DNA of 64,000 nucleotides from Methylococcales bacterium (GCA_028707085.1 JAQTUW010000010.1:1-64000), one strand, 5' to 3'; positions 17,782-27,636 are shown, counted from the first letter of the stretch. Made by a program: numbers and translations. Notes: generated by a model not told the origin, from the letters alone.

Positions 17782-18301
17782 GCTGTTTGTCCTCTCAAAA
17801 AATTAGTTATTATTATGCTGGATACTTAACGTTACCATGCTATGCAAACATTTCAAGCTTTCATTTTACCGACATTTTCAGTGAATGGTTAGAGTCTTGT
17901 CAACCATATGATAATAAAATGAAAAATAGCTTATCCGGCCTAATGTCGCCGTCTGGGCGATCCCGGTTCGGCTCAATCTGCCAGACAGGGCCGCGAGCGC
18001 CCGACCGGGTGGCGGCCATAACCAATTGTCTGGCGGTTTTGCCGTGCAGCGGATTATGCCATGAGATTTGAAAAATTGGGGCGCTGTCAATGCCGGCTGG
18101 CGGCATTTCAGAGGGCAGTCCGGTTGTCGGGAGCGGATTGTGCTTGTAATATAATCGACATATGATAAAAAGGACGCCATGTCTACTGTAATTTTTTACA
18201 GGATGAGGGAAGGGGCTATTTTTTTAGCAGATTTGTAAAGTTTTGGGGCGCAGGATGAATATCATGTGTAGACTTGACCGTGGATTTTTCGGTGATGGCG
18301 G
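17782..18301. other. Intergenic region without recognised genes
   Basis: About 520 bases between two divergent genes. One 19-codon frame at 18179-18238 has an AAAGGA upstream of its ATG and could be a leader peptide, but nothing else supports it. A small inverted repeat CTGTAA-TTTT-TTACAG lies inside it at about 18187. No tRNA, terminator or other gene is recognised. Confidence 0.4.
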
Positions 18302-20011
18302 ATGCTGACTCTTATTGCGCAAAATAGCTTTATTCATCTGGATGTAGGCTTGTATCGGAATTTGTTCGAATCATCATCCAAAGGCATGATGATCACCAAT
18401 GCGGATAATGAAATTATTCATGTTAATCATTCTTTTACCAGAATAACCGGATATGATGCGTCCGAAGTGATCATGCTCAATCCCCGGGTGTTATCCTCCG
18501 GGCGGCATGATGCGAATTTTTATCGCTGTTTGTGGGAGCAACTGAGGTTGCGAGGTTGCTGGGAAGGCGAAATATGGGACAAGCGTAAAAATGGTGAAAT
18601 CTTTCCGTCGTGGCAAACGGTCGATGCGCTTAAAAATCCTGAAGGCAGGATCACTCATTATCTTAGTGTGTTCAGCGACATTATGCCTCTAAAAACCACC
18701 GAAAACGAATTATGGAAGTTAGCCCATCATGACGGGCTGACCGGATTGCTGAATCGCAGGGCGCTTGAGCAGCGACTGGATGCGGAAATTTCGGCTGCGC
18801 GCCGTTCAGGGCGAAACGGGATTCTGATTTTTTTGGATCTGGATGATTTTAAGAAAATCAATGACACGCTCGGCCATAAAGCCGGTGATAGGCTGCTGGT
18901 CGAAGTGTCCAGACGACTGGGGCAGTATTTGCGCAAGGAGGATGTGTTCGCACGCCTGAGCGGCGACGAGTTTGTCATCATGCTGACCGATCTGTCGGCA
19001 TCGCTGGATGGTACCGCGCTGGCGGCGGCCGGCGTGATCAGAAATATGCTGCAAATCCTTGCCACGCCTTTTGTGATCGATGGACAGGCTTTGAATATTT
19101 CCGCCAGCTTTGGCGTTACATTTTTCCATCCTTTTGCCGATACCGCCGAGGAGGCGCTGAAGCAGGCGGACACGGCCATGTATTTATCCAAAAAACATGG
19201 CAAAAACACCTATACATTTTATCATCCGGCCATGCAGGAAGCGGCTGATCTGCGCCTGTATTTTGAAACGGAACTGCGTAACGCCGTTCATGCCGACCAG
19301 ATAACTCTGGTTTATCAGCCCCAGTATGATCAGCATCAGCAGTTGCTGGGGTATGAAGCGCTGGCGCGCTGGAATCATCCCGAAAAAGGCGAGATCATGC
19401 CCTCGGATTTTATTGCCATGGCAGAGGAAACCGGCATTATTATCGAGATGGGTGAAAAAATCCTGTCGATTGCCTGTGCGCAGATGGCCGAATGGCAGCG
19501 TGGCGGGGCGACTGTGCCGATGTTGTCCATCAACGTCAGTCCCACCCAGTTCAATCACCACAATTTTGTGGACAGGGTATTGGCGATTTTCAAAGCCACG
19601 GAGATCGATCCGGCGAAAATTACCCTGGAAGTTACCGAGAATCTGATCATCAGCAATGTGGATGAAGTCATAGACAAGATGAATGCGCTTAAAACCTGGG
19701 GCGTCAGGTTTGCGATCGATGATTTTGGAACCGGTTATTCATCTTTGGCGTATCTGAAAAAATTGCCTATCGATCAGTTGAAAATCGATCGTTCCTTCAT
19801 CAAGGACATTGTCAATAACAATAACGATGCGGTGATCGTCAATACCATTTTGTCCATGGCCGAACATCTGCGGATGGAAATAATTGCCGAAGGCGTGGAA
19901 AATCAGGCGCAAAACGATCATTTGATCAAGTCAGGCTGCAAGGGTTTCCAGGGGTACTGGCTGTGCCCGCCTTTGCATGGATATGAAGTGTTTCAGTCAG
20001 GATTCTGCTGA
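18302..20011 (+). CDS. PAS-GGDEF-EAL cyclic-di-GMP signalling protein
   Basis: A 569-residue cytoplasmic protein with a PAS sensor domain (about residues 18-130, containing MMITNADNEIIHVNHSF), a GGDEF diguanylate cyclase domain (about 140-300) and an EAL phosphodiesterase domain (about 315-565). The cyclase signature is SGDEF (220-224), a variant that is usually active. The EAL motif is intact at 352-354, and the later EAL residues EVTEN, DDFGTGYSS and EGVEN are all there. Both activities are therefore possible, with the PAS domain setting the balance. No membrane segment or haem/FAD motif is evident, so the signal is unknown. It lies alone, convergent with the cytochrome gene. Confidence 0.93.
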   Translation: MLTLIAQNSFIHLDVGLYRNLFESSSKGMMITNADNEIIHVNHSFTRITGYDASEVIMLNPRVLSSGRHDANFYRCLWEQLRLRGCWEGEIWDKRKNGEIFPSWQTVDALKNPEGRITHYLSVFSDIMPLKTTENELWKLAHHDGLTGLLNRRALEQRLDAEISAARRSGRNGILIFLDLDDFKKINDTLGHKAGDRLLVEVSRRLGQYLRKEDVFARLSGDEFVIMLTDLSASLDGTALAAAGVIRNMLQILATPFVIDGQALNISASFGVTFFHPFADTAEEALKQADTAMYLSKKHGKNTYTFYHPAMQEAADLRLYFETELRNAVHADQITLVYQPQYDQHQQLLGYEALARWNHPEKGEIMPSDFIAMAEETGIIIEMGEKILSIACAQMAEWQRGGATVPMLSINVSPTQFNHHNFVDRVLAIFKATEIDPAKITLEVTENLIISNVDEVIDKMNALKTWGVRFAIDDFGTGYSSLAYLKKLPIDQLKIDRSFIKDIVNNNNDAVIVNTILSMAEHLRMEIIAEGVENQAQNDHLIKSGCKGFQGYWLCPPLHGYEVFQSGFC

Positions 20012-20028
20012 ACGATGCGCTTCGGCCG

Positions 20029-20766
20029 TCAGTCCGCTGTTGCCGGCCTGTTCCGGTAAAACCACATCTGGTAAATACTCAATAAAATCTGCGCGCCCAT
20101 GGACAGCCCCATCAGCGCGCCGCTTAGCACCACGACGTAGGCGAATTCCGGAAGCGTCCGGGTAATAAACCAGGATAACACGTCCAGCAGCATCGCCACG
20201 AAAGGAATGACGACCGCCACTCGCTTTACATAAATATTGATGTCGCAAAGCAGAAAAATTCTGCCGATAAAATACAGGATAAAGGCAATGCCGAACAAAT
20301 GGATATGCGAAACTCTGACCAGCGCCGGCACGGTTGCGCCGCTGGCATGGGCAACTTCGAATACGCCGTTGTAGTTTGTCAGATCCGGCAGCGAGGGGTT
20401 GATGGCCGGCGTATGGCAGAGCACGCAATCGCGATTCAAAATGGGGGCGATCCGTTCCTTATAGCCGGATTCCTCGGCGCCATTGTTTATCCATCTTAAA
20501 ATGCTTTCCTTGTCACTTTTGTATTTGAGGTTGGGTTCCATGATGCCGTTGATTGCCGACGCCAGTCGGGTTTGATGGCTGGAGCCGTGATACATGATGA
20601 CGATATCCTCAATGGAAACGCCGGGTTTGCCGTCTCGGCCCTGAACGGTGTAATACAAATTGACCAGTGCCACGAGATAACCCAGGCCTATGGTTAGCAG
20701 AAAAACCGTGTTTAGGATGCGTTCGCTGACGGAAATATCGCTGAAACGGGTATAGGGTTTGGTCAT
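20029..20766 (-). CDS. Membrane-anchored monohaem c-type cytochrome family protein
   Basis: A 245-residue membrane protein. A hydrophobic segment near residues 18-38 is followed by a region of about 120 residues with one haem c motif CVLCH (NRDCVLCHTPAINPSLPDL), then several hydrophobic segments to the C-terminus. The SHIHLFG stretch at the start of the second membrane block carries two His residues that could be axial or metal ligands. I recognise the layout as a family often mis-named 'elongation factor-1 alpha' in sulfur- and methane-oxidising bacteria; its role is unknown but is presumably electron transfer. The start at 20766 (MTKPYTRFSDIS) is chosen because related proteins begin this way; an ATG at 20814 would add 16 residues. 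Confidence 0.75.
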   Translation of the reverse strand: MTKPYTRFSDISVSERILNTVFLLTIGLGYLVALVNLYYTVQGRDGKPGVSIEDIVIMYHGSSHQTRLASAINGIMEPNLKYKSDKESILRWINNGAEESGYKERIAPILNRDCVLCHTPAINPSLPDLTNYNGVFEVAHASGATVPALVRVSHIHLFGIAFILYFIGRIFLLCDINIYVKRVAVVIPFVAMLLDVLSWFITRTLPEFAYVVVLSGALMGLSMGAQILLSIYQMWFYRNRPATAD

Positions 20767-20963
20767 GGCGAGCGGGTCAGGGAAAATGGAAGGTGGATGA
20801 ATCTTGAAAAACATTAATCTTCATCGAACACCAGTTTTGTTAAAAAACAATGGCATATTGATGGCGTCAGCTGTTTCGACGCACATCGGTAAGAATATTG
20901 CCATGACATGCCCCGGATTTCAGGATTCTATTATCCTACGAGCAGGCTTATTGGGAAAAATTT

Positions 20964-21590
20964 TTATCCTGTCGATTTATTTATGACGCCATACAGAAAA
21001 AGTTGGGTGGTTTCCTGGGCCCAGATTTCGATTTCGGCCTGATCCGGCGTTTCTTCCAGGCCAAGCTGAAGTCTTTGAAAGCGTTCGCCGCGCAAGGAAC
21101 TGATGAATTGTTCCGCCAAAAAATGCGGATCCACAGAACGGATGTAGCCGGTCTGCTGCTGGCGGCTGAAAAAGTCGGCCAGATGGTCAAGGGTGCGTTT
21201 GGGGCCCTGCTCGTAAAACTGGATGGCAAGATCAGGAAAGCGTGGTGATTCCCCTAGCAGGATGGCGCGGATTCTGATCACGTCCGGCCGGGTGACGCGG
21301 TATAAAAACAGCTTGGCGAAGGTCGTCAGCGCTTGCTCCATGGGGGCATCCTGATCCAGCAGCGTTTCGATGAACTGGTCGCTGCAGCGCCTGATCAGGG
21401 CGCCGAACAGGCCGGCCTTGTCGCCAAACTGGTTGTAAATAGTCCGCAGGGATACCCGCGCGCTACGGGCAATGGTCTCCATGCTGAGATTGCCGTAGCC
21501 ATTTTCCAGAAAAAGCTGGCTTGCGGCATCCAGCAATCTATCGTGGCTTAATTGTTCTTCACCCTTACATGGGCGTCCACATCTAATCAT
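20964..21590 (-). CDS. TetR-family repressor of the adjacent RND efflux operon
   Basis: A 208-residue TetR/AcrR regulator. The N-terminal helix-turn-helix covers about residues 16-60 (AASQLFLENGYGNLSMETIA and ARVSLRTIYNQFGDKAGLF); the C-terminal half is the ligand-binding and dimerisation domain. It is divergent from the RND operon starting at 21700, and a perfect 11-bp-arm palindrome lies between them. This is the classical arrangement of a local efflux repressor that also controls itself. The inducer is not known. The start ATG at 21590 gives MIRCGRPCKG, a short basic N-terminal arm usual in the family. Confidence 0.9.
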   Translation of the reverse strand: MIRCGRPCKGEEQLSHDRLLDAASQLFLENGYGNLSMETIARSARVSLRTIYNQFGDKAGLFGALIRRCSDQFIETLLDQDAPMEQALTTFAKLFLYRVTRPDVIRIRAILLGESPRFPDLAIQFYEQGPKRTLDHLADFFSRQQQTGYIRSVDPHFLAEQFISSLRGERFQRLQLGLEETPDQAEIEIWAQETTQLFLYGVINKSTG

Positions 21591-21642
21591 GCAGTAGTTC
21601 TCATAAAAAGCAAGTTGACTTATATAAAGGCAATAATCTAGA

Positions 21643-21670
21643 CTAAACGGTAACGAACATTACCGTTTAG
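21643..21670. promoter_or_regulatory. Palindromic operator between tetR and RND operon
   Basis: CTAAACGGTAA and TTACCGTTTAG form perfect 11-bp arms around a 6-base spacer. The site is 30 bases upstream of the adaptor gene start and 53 bases upstream of the regulator start. A TTGACT (21615-21620) upstream could be the -35 element for the efflux operon, which would put the palindrome over its -10/start region. It is the natural TetR operator candidate. Confidence 0.75.
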
Positions 21671-21699
21671 TTTCTGCAAAAACTAGGAGCCCCAAAAAA

Positions 21700-22950
21700 A
21701 TGGAACAATATACAGGCAATCCAGAGGCTGTTGCGCAAAGATTTTCACAGTTGCGATGTTTTTCACAGTTACGGCAGGCCAAGGCGATGGGTCTCAATCA
21801 AGGCATAAAGGCAAGAATGTTTTTGCTTTGCATGGGGTTGCCGTTGATACTCGGCGGCTGCGGACAGGGAGAATCGGCTTTGGCGGTAATGCCGCCGCCG
21901 GTTGTTAAAGTCGCCCAGCCGTTGAGTCGCAATGCGACGGAATGGGACGAGTATACCGGCAGGGTGGAGGCGATCAATGCGGTTGATGTCAGGGCCAGGG
22001 TCGGCGGCTATCTGGAAAAGGTCAATTTTACGGCCGGCGCTAAAGTGAACAAGGGCGATTTGTTGTTTCAGATCGATCCCAGGCCCTATAAGGCCCAGCT
22101 TAATTACGCGACAGCCGAGCTGGAAAGAGCCCGATCCCGGCATGAACTGGCCAGAAACGATTTGCGTCGCGCCGAAAGTCTCTATAACGAGAAAGCCATC
22201 TCGGCCGAAGAATTCGACATGCGCAGCAAGGGTTTGCGCGAGGCCGCGGCTGCGGTGGAATCTGCCGAAGCCAATCTCTATAGCGCCCGCATCAATCTCG
22301 ATTATTGCGAAATACGGGCTCCCATCACTGGCCGCATAGCCCGGGAACTGATCACCGCCGGCAATCTGGTGACCGGTGGAGATACCACGGTACTGACCAG
22401 CATTGTTTCTATCGATCCGGTTTATGTGTATATGGATGTCGATGAACAGGCGGTACTCAAATACCGGCGGCAAAGACTGCAACAGGGCCGTGGCTCCGGC
22501 GATCTGAAGGGCACGCCGGTGGAGCTGGCCGTTGCCGACGAGGCAGGCTATCCGCACAAGGGGCAGATAGATTATGTCTCGCCGCGCGAAGACGCCGCCA
22601 CCGGTACCGTGACCTTGCGAGCGGTGTTCTCCAATCCGGATGAATTGTTGAGTCCGGGGTTCTTTGCCCATAGCAGGGTGCGTAGCGCCACGCCTTATTC
22701 TGCGCTGCTGATACCGGACAAGGCGATAGCCACCGACCAGGCGCAACGCTTTGTCTGGGTGGTGAGTCAGGATAATCATGCAGCGTATCGCAAAGTGGAG
22801 CCAGGGGCGCGGATAGGGCAAATGCGGGTGATTACCCAGGGTTTGCAGGCCGGGGAATGGGTGGTGGTTGATGGTTTGCAGAAATTGAAGCCAGGCGCTC
22901 CGGTCAAAGCGGAGCAGATAGTTCTGACTGAACGGCAAGAGAATCAATAA
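21700..22950 (+). CDS. RND efflux periplasmic adaptor lipoprotein (MexE/AcrA type)
   Basis: A 416-residue membrane-fusion protein that links the inner-membrane pump to the outer-membrane channel. The signal region ends in a lipobox LGGC at about residues 51-54, so it should be lipid-anchored. The barrel-sandwich halves (ARVGGYLEKVNFTAGAKV and IRAPITGRIA) flank an alpha hairpin of about 80 residues. The start at 21700 has AGGAG ten bases upstream; an internal ATG at residue 30 would give a more usual signal peptide. It is followed 3 bases after its stop by the pump gene. Substrate range cannot be told. Confidence 0.93.
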   Translation: MEQYTGNPEAVAQRFSQLRCFSQLRQAKAMGLNQGIKARMFLLCMGLPLILGGCGQGESALAVMPPPVVKVAQPLSRNATEWDEYTGRVEAINAVDVRARVGGYLEKVNFTAGAKVNKGDLLFQIDPRPYKAQLNYATAELERARSRHELARNDLRRAESLYNEKAISAEEFDMRSKGLREAAAAVESAEANLYSARINLDYCEIRAPITGRIARELITAGNLVTGGDTTVLTSIVSIDPVYVYMDVDEQAVLKYRRQRLQQGRGSGDLKGTPVELAVADEAGYPHKGQIDYVSPREDAATGTVTLRAVFSNPDELLSPGFFAHSRVRSATPYSALLIPDKAIATDQAQRFVWVVSQDNHAAYRKVEPGARIGQMRVITQGLQAGEWVVVDGLQKLKPGAPVKAEQIVLTERQENQ

Positions 22951-22953
22951 CAC

Positions 22954-25900
22954 ATGGAAAAGTTTACCAATTTTTTTATTGACAGGCCGATTTTTGCTTC
23001 GGTGCTGTCCATCGTCATCGTACTGGTCGGCGGTCTGGCGCTGATCGGTCTGCCCATTACCCAATATCCGGAAATTGCGCCGCCGACCGTGGTTGTTAGC
23101 GCGTCATATCCGGGCGCCAACGCCAATGTGGTGGCGGAAACGGTCGCCACGCCCATCGAACAGGAAGTGAACGGCGTCGAAGATATGCTGTATATGTCCT
23201 CCACATCCACCAATAGCGGCAGTATGGCGCTGACCATTACCTTCAGGCCGGGCTCCAATCTGGATAAGGCGCAGGTTCTGGTTCAAAACCGGGTGGCCCT
23301 GGCGGAGCCCAGATTGCCTGAAGAAGTCAGGCGGCAGGGTCTCAGCATCAAGAAAAGCAGTCCGGATTTAAGTCTGGTGGTGAACCTGGTCTCGCCCGAC
23401 AAACGTTATGACAGCATTTATCTCAGCAACTATGCGCTGTTGCAAATCAAGGACACCCTGGCCCGTTTGCCGGGCGTGGGCGATATCATGGTGTTTGGCG
23501 CCCGCGACTATAGTATGAGGCTGTGGCTGAATCCCGAAAAAATAGCCGCCCGCAATCTGACCGCCGGCGAGGTGATTGAAGCGGTTCGCGAACAAAACGT
23601 TCAGGTTGCGGCCGGGGTGGTCGGGCAGCAGCCAGCGGCGGACAGCCCGGACTTTCAATATACCGTCAGCGCCCAGGGGCGGTTGACGGAACCGGAACAG
23701 TTTGGGGCAATCGTCATCAAACAAGGCCGCAACGGCCAGTTGACACGGCTACGGGATGTGGCGCGGGTTGAAATGGGTGCCAAGGACTACAATGCGGTAT
23801 TGCATCTGGATGGCGAGCCTACGGTTGGGCTGGCTATTTTCCAGTTACCGGGCTCCAATGCCCTGGAGACCAAAAAGGCCGTGGTCGATGCCATGGAAAA
23901 GTTGAAAACCCGCTTTCCGGAAGGCCTGGATTATGTGCTGGTTTACGATACCGTGGTCTTTATCCAGAAATCGATCGATGCGGTGACCAAAACCCTGTTC
24001 GAAGCGATTTTGCTGGTGGTGTTCGTGGTCATCCTGTTTTTGCAGAACTGGCGGGCGGCGTTGATTCCCATGCTGGCCGTGCCGGTATCATTGATCGGCG
24101 CTTTTGCAGTGATGGCTGCGCTGGGGCTGTCGCTGAACACTTTGTCGCTGTTCGGTCTGGTGCTGGCAATCGGCATCGTGGTGGACGACGCCATCGTGGT
24201 GGTGGAAAACGTGGAGCGGCATATCGCCCAGGGTCTTGGAGCCAGAGAGGCCACGCGACTGGCGATGCACGAGGTGGTCGGGCCCATCGTCGCCACTGCG
24301 CTGGTGCTGGTTGCGGTTTTTGTGCCGACCGCATTCATTACCGGGGTGTCGGGCGCATTTTATAAACAGTTTGCCCTGACTATCGCCGTGTCCACCGTCA
24401 TTTCCGCCTTCAACTCGCTGACCTTGAGTCCGGCTCTGTGCGCGTTGCTGCTGGACAGGGCGCATGGCGATAAGGACGCCTTCACCCGGTTGTTCGATCG
24501 GGCGTTCGGCTGGTTCTTTACTCGGTTCAACCGCTTTTTCGATGAAGTCAGCACAGCGTATTCCCGGCTGGTGGGCAGGCTGATCAGAATGACGGCGGTG
24601 GTCTTGCTGCTGTATGTCGGTCTGAATGGCCTGAACGTACTATTGTTTCAGAAAGTGCCCAGCGGTTTTATCCCGCAGCAGGATCAGGGCTATCTTATTC
24701 TCTATGTGCAATTGCCGGATGCCGCTTCCCTGGCGCGCACCGAGGATGTAGTCAGGCAGGCCAACAGCATCATCATGGCGACTGACGGTATCGCGCATGT
24801 CAACGAATATGTCGGCTGGTCGATTTTGACCCGAGCCAGTCAATCCAATGTGGCCACTATGTTTGCCCGGCTCAAATCTTTTGAACAGCGTACCGGACAT
24901 GCCGATCTTTATGCGGACGCCATCATCAAAAATCTGAATCAGCGGCTGGCTGTAATTCCCGACGCCAGGATAGCGGTGTTTGCGCCGCCGCCGGTCAGAG
25001 GCATGAGCGCCGTGGGCGGTTTCAAAGTGCAAATCGAAGACCGCTCCAATGCCGGCCTGGATGAGTTGCAGCGGGTGACGTCGGATCTGATCGGCAAAGG
25101 CAATCAACAGGCAGGTCTGGCGGGTTTGTTCACCACTTTCCGGGCCGGTGTGCCGCAATTGTTTGTGGATGTCGATCGGGCCAGGGCCAAAGCCATGAAT
25201 GTGCCGCTGCAGGATATTTTCGATACGCTGCAGATTTATCTTGGATCTTTATATGTGAATGATTTCAATAGTTTCGGTAGGACTTATCAGGTTGTGGCCC
25301 AAGCGGATTCCCAGTTCAGAATGACGCCTGAAGATATTCTGGAATTGAAGACCAAAAATGCCGCCGGTGGCATGGTGCCGCTGGGCGCCATTGCTGATGT
25401 TCGCGAGATTGTCGGGCCGGATAAGGTGACCCGCTATAATATGTACCCCTCCGCGGAAATAAACGGCAGCACCTTGCCGGGGATCAGTTCCGGTCAGGCC
25501 ATTTCCATCATGGATCGGCTATTGGCCGCCGAGTTGCCGCCGGGTTTTGATTTTGAATGGACGGAGCTGACCTTGCAGCAGGTGCTGGCGGGCAATGTGG
25601 CCTTTCTGGTTTTTCCGCTCAGCGTCATTTTTGTGTTTCTGGCGCTGGCTGCGCAATACGAAAGTTGGTCGTTGCCCTTTGCGGTGATTCTGATTGTGCC
25701 GATGTGTATTCTGTCTGCAATGACAGGCTTGTGGTTGAGCCATATGGATAACAATATTTTTACCCAGATCGGTTTTATCGTGCTGGTTGGTCTGGCCAGC
25801 AAAAACGCCATTCTGATTGTGGAGTTCGCCAAACGCCGCCAAGAAGCGGGAGCCGGCATACTGGAGGCGGCGGTCGAAGCGTCCCGAATCAGGCTGCGGC

Positions 25901-26136
25901 CAATTTTGATGACCTCTTTCGCTTTTATCATGGGGGTATTCCCCTTGGTGGTCGCCAGCGGCGCCGGGGCGGAATCGCGGCAGGTGCTGGGCACTGCAAT
26001 GTTTAGCGGCATGATAGGGGTGACGCTGTTCGGGCTGTTGCTGACGCCGGTGTTTTATGTCGCCGTTCAGCTATGGGTTCGGCGTCCGGGAGCGAAGGAT
26101 GATGGACAAACCATGCCGTCGCATCGGCATTCCTAG
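22954..26136 (+). CDS. RND efflux pump, inner-membrane permease (MexF/AcrB type, HAE1)
   Basis: A 1060-residue proton-driven multidrug exporter. The first membrane helix (FFIDRPIFASVLSIVIVLVG) and two large periplasmic loops are as in AcrB. The proton relay is complete: the Asp pair in VVDDAIVVVENV (helix 4) and the Lys in VGLASKNAILIVEF (helix 10). The QDQGY and YPG(A/S) family segments are also present. The length is normal. It is the second gene of adaptor-pump-channel and is presumably controlled by the divergent TetR regulator. It resembles the MexF/OqxB branch more than AcrB, judging by sequence feel only. Confidence 0.95.
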   Translation: MEKFTNFFIDRPIFASVLSIVIVLVGGLALIGLPITQYPEIAPPTVVVSASYPGANANVVAETVATPIEQEVNGVEDMLYMSSTSTNSGSMALTITFRPGSNLDKAQVLVQNRVALAEPRLPEEVRRQGLSIKKSSPDLSLVVNLVSPDKRYDSIYLSNYALLQIKDTLARLPGVGDIMVFGARDYSMRLWLNPEKIAARNLTAGEVIEAVREQNVQVAAGVVGQQPAADSPDFQYTVSAQGRLTEPEQFGAIVIKQGRNGQLTRLRDVARVEMGAKDYNAVLHLDGEPTVGLAIFQLPGSNALETKKAVVDAMEKLKTRFPEGLDYVLVYDTVVFIQKSIDAVTKTLFEAILLVVFVVILFLQNWRAALIPMLAVPVSLIGAFAVMAALGLSLNTLSLFGLVLAIGIVVDDAIVVVENVERHIAQGLGAREATRLAMHEVVGPIVATALVLVAVFVPTAFITGVSGAFYKQFALTIAVSTVISAFNSLTLSPALCALLLDRAHGDKDAFTRLFDRAFGWFFTRFNRFFDEVSTAYSRLVGRLIRMTAVVLLLYVGLNGLNVLLFQKVPSGFIPQQDQGYLILYVQLPDAASLARTEDVVRQANSIIMATDGIAHVNEYVGWSILTRASQSNVATMFARLKSFEQRTGHADLYADAIIKNLNQRLAVIPDARIAVFAPPPVRGMSAVGGFKVQIEDRSNAGLDELQRVTSDLIGKGNQQAGLAGLFTTFRAGVPQLFVDVDRARAKAMNVPLQDIFDTLQIYLGSLYVNDFNSFGRTYQVVAQADSQFRMTPEDILELKTKNAAGGMVPLGAIADVREIVGPDKVTRYNMYPSAEINGSTLPGISSGQAISIMDRLLAAELPPGFDFEWTELTLQQVLAGNVAFLVFPLSVIFVFLALAAQYESWSLPFAVILIVPMCILSAMTGLWLSHMDNNIFTQIGFIVLVGLASKNAILIVEFAKRRQEAGAGILEAAVEASRIRLRPILMTSFAFIMGVFPLVVASGAGAESRQVLGTAMFSGMIGVTLFGLLLTPVFYVAVQLWVRRPGAKDDGQTMPSHRHS

Positions 26137-26148
26137 GATAGGTGTTTT

Positions 26149-27636
26149 ATGATCAGGCATTTGCTATACCGAATCGGCGTGGAAACCGGCAGAAGCGCCG
26201 CCATGAAAAGGCTGGGCTTCAGTTTCCTGTTTTTCAGCGCACTATTGTTGAACGGCTGTGCTGTCGGGCCGGACTACCAGCCGCCCAAGGTGGACATTCC
26301 TGAAAACTTCGCCAACGCGGGGTCTGCCGAATATTCCGGGCATGAAGCCGAAGTCGGCTGGTGGAAGCTGTTTCACGACCGGCAACTCATGGTGCTTGTG
26401 GAACAAACCTTGAGCCATAATTATGACATGCAGGCTGCGCGGGCCAATCTTGGCGAAGCCAGGGCGCTGTATCTGGAAGCGGGGCTGAATCTGTTACCGC
26501 AGGTCAGTGCGCATGGCAATTATACCGACACCCTGCGCAGTACGTCCTCGCTGAACAATCGGACTTATGTGCCGCGTGGTCTGCATTTGCTCAACACTGG
26601 ATTCGACGCCTTCTGGGAAGTGGATTTTTTTGGGCGTGTGCGACGAAACGTCGAGGCGGTCGATGATGAAGTGGATGCGCAGCAGGCCAGCCTGCAGGAC
26701 ATAGGCGTAAGCCTGGTGGCCGAAGCCGCCCGGAATTATTTTGAATTGCGCGGACTGCAAAAACAATTGCAGGTTGCAGTGAAAAATGCCGAAAATCAAA
26801 AGATTACCCTGGAGTTGACGCAAAAGAAACTGGATAATGGCCGGGGAACGGAGCTGGATGTTTCCAGAGCGCTGGCGCAACTGGAAACCACCAGAGCGAC
26901 CATTCCCGGACTAAAAATCGCAATCGCTCGCGCCATCCACCGGCTCGGGGTGCTTACCGGGCAATTGCCCGACGCCCTGACCGAAAAGCTCTCCCGGCCG
27001 CTGGATATGCCGGTAGCCCCGGATAGCATCGCCATAGGCAGTCCCGCGCAGTTATTGAAGCGACGTCCGGATATCCGCGTTGCCGAGCGAACCCTGGCGG
27101 CGGCGACAGCGCGTATCGGCGTGGCGGTCGGCGATCTGTTTCCCAAAGTCACTTTCGTGGGAACGATCGGCCTGGAAGGCGGTACGTTCGGCAGCATGAC
27201 GACGCCCGGTTCCGACAGTTATGCCTTCGGGCCCCGAATTAGCTGGGCATTTCTGGATATGGGCAGAGTGTATGCGAGAATAAAGGCGGCTGACGCCCGT
27301 GCGGCGGCCAGTCTGGCCCAATACCAGCAGACTGTTTTGAATGCGCTGGAAGAAACCGAGAATGCGCTGGTCTCCTATAATCAGGAGCGGGTCAGGCGGG
27401 CGTCGCTGGCGACGGCGGCCGCGGCCAGCGAAAGAGCCAATCAATTGGCCCACTTGCGCTATGAGGCGGGAGTTGCGGATTTTCTGACCGTACTGGACAC
27501 CGAATTGCGATTGTTGCAGGATCAGAGCCAACTGGCCCAAAGCGAAACCGCCACCGCAACAGCGCTGACGGCAGTCTACAAGTCTCTGGCCGGCGGTTGG
27601 GAATCGGCGAAGGAAAAGACCGAAGCCGTCGATTGA
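26149..27636 (+). CDS. Outer-membrane efflux channel lipoprotein (NodT/OprN type)
   Basis: A 495-residue TolC-like channel of the NodT family that completes the tripartite RND pump. A lipobox LLNGC (Cys at about residue 37) is followed by AVGPDYQPP, the typical mature start. Two outer membrane efflux repeats cover about residues 75-275 and 295-485, with the ...LKRRPDIRVAE... segment between them. The start at 26149 has AGGATAGG upstream; an ATG at 26203 (MKRLGF) would give a shorter signal peptide but has no ribosome site. The stop is at 27636, and no further efflux gene follows. Confidence 0.93.
   Translation: MIRHLLYRIGVETGRSAAMKRLGFSFLFFSALLLNGCAVGPDYQPPKVDIPENFANAGSAEYSGHEAEVGWWKLFHDRQLMVLVEQTLSHNYDMQAARANLGEARALYLEAGLNLLPQVSAHGNYTDTLRSTSSLNNRTYVPRGLHLLNTGFDAFWEVDFFGRVRRNVEAVDDEVDAQQASLQDIGVSLVAEAARNYFELRGLQKQLQVAVKNAENQKITLELTQKKLDNGRGTELDVSRALAQLETTRATIPGLKIAIARAIHRLGVLTGQLPDALTEKLSRPLDMPVAPDSIAIGSPAQLLKRRPDIRVAERTLAAATARIGVAVGDLFPKVTFVGTIGLEGGTFGSMTTPGSDSYAFGPRISWAFLDMGRVYARIKAADARAAASLAQYQQTVLNALEETENALVSYNQERVRRASLATAAAASERANQLAHLRYEAGVADFLTVLDTELRLLQDQSQLAQSETATATALTAVYKSLAGGWESAKEKTEAVD

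Noticed and set aside
21769-23064. 431-codon open frame antisense to the RND adaptor gene
   Set aside because: The adaptor frame is clearly real; the antisense frame is rich in Arg, His and Gln and has no recognisable domain, as expected for a shadow in this composition.
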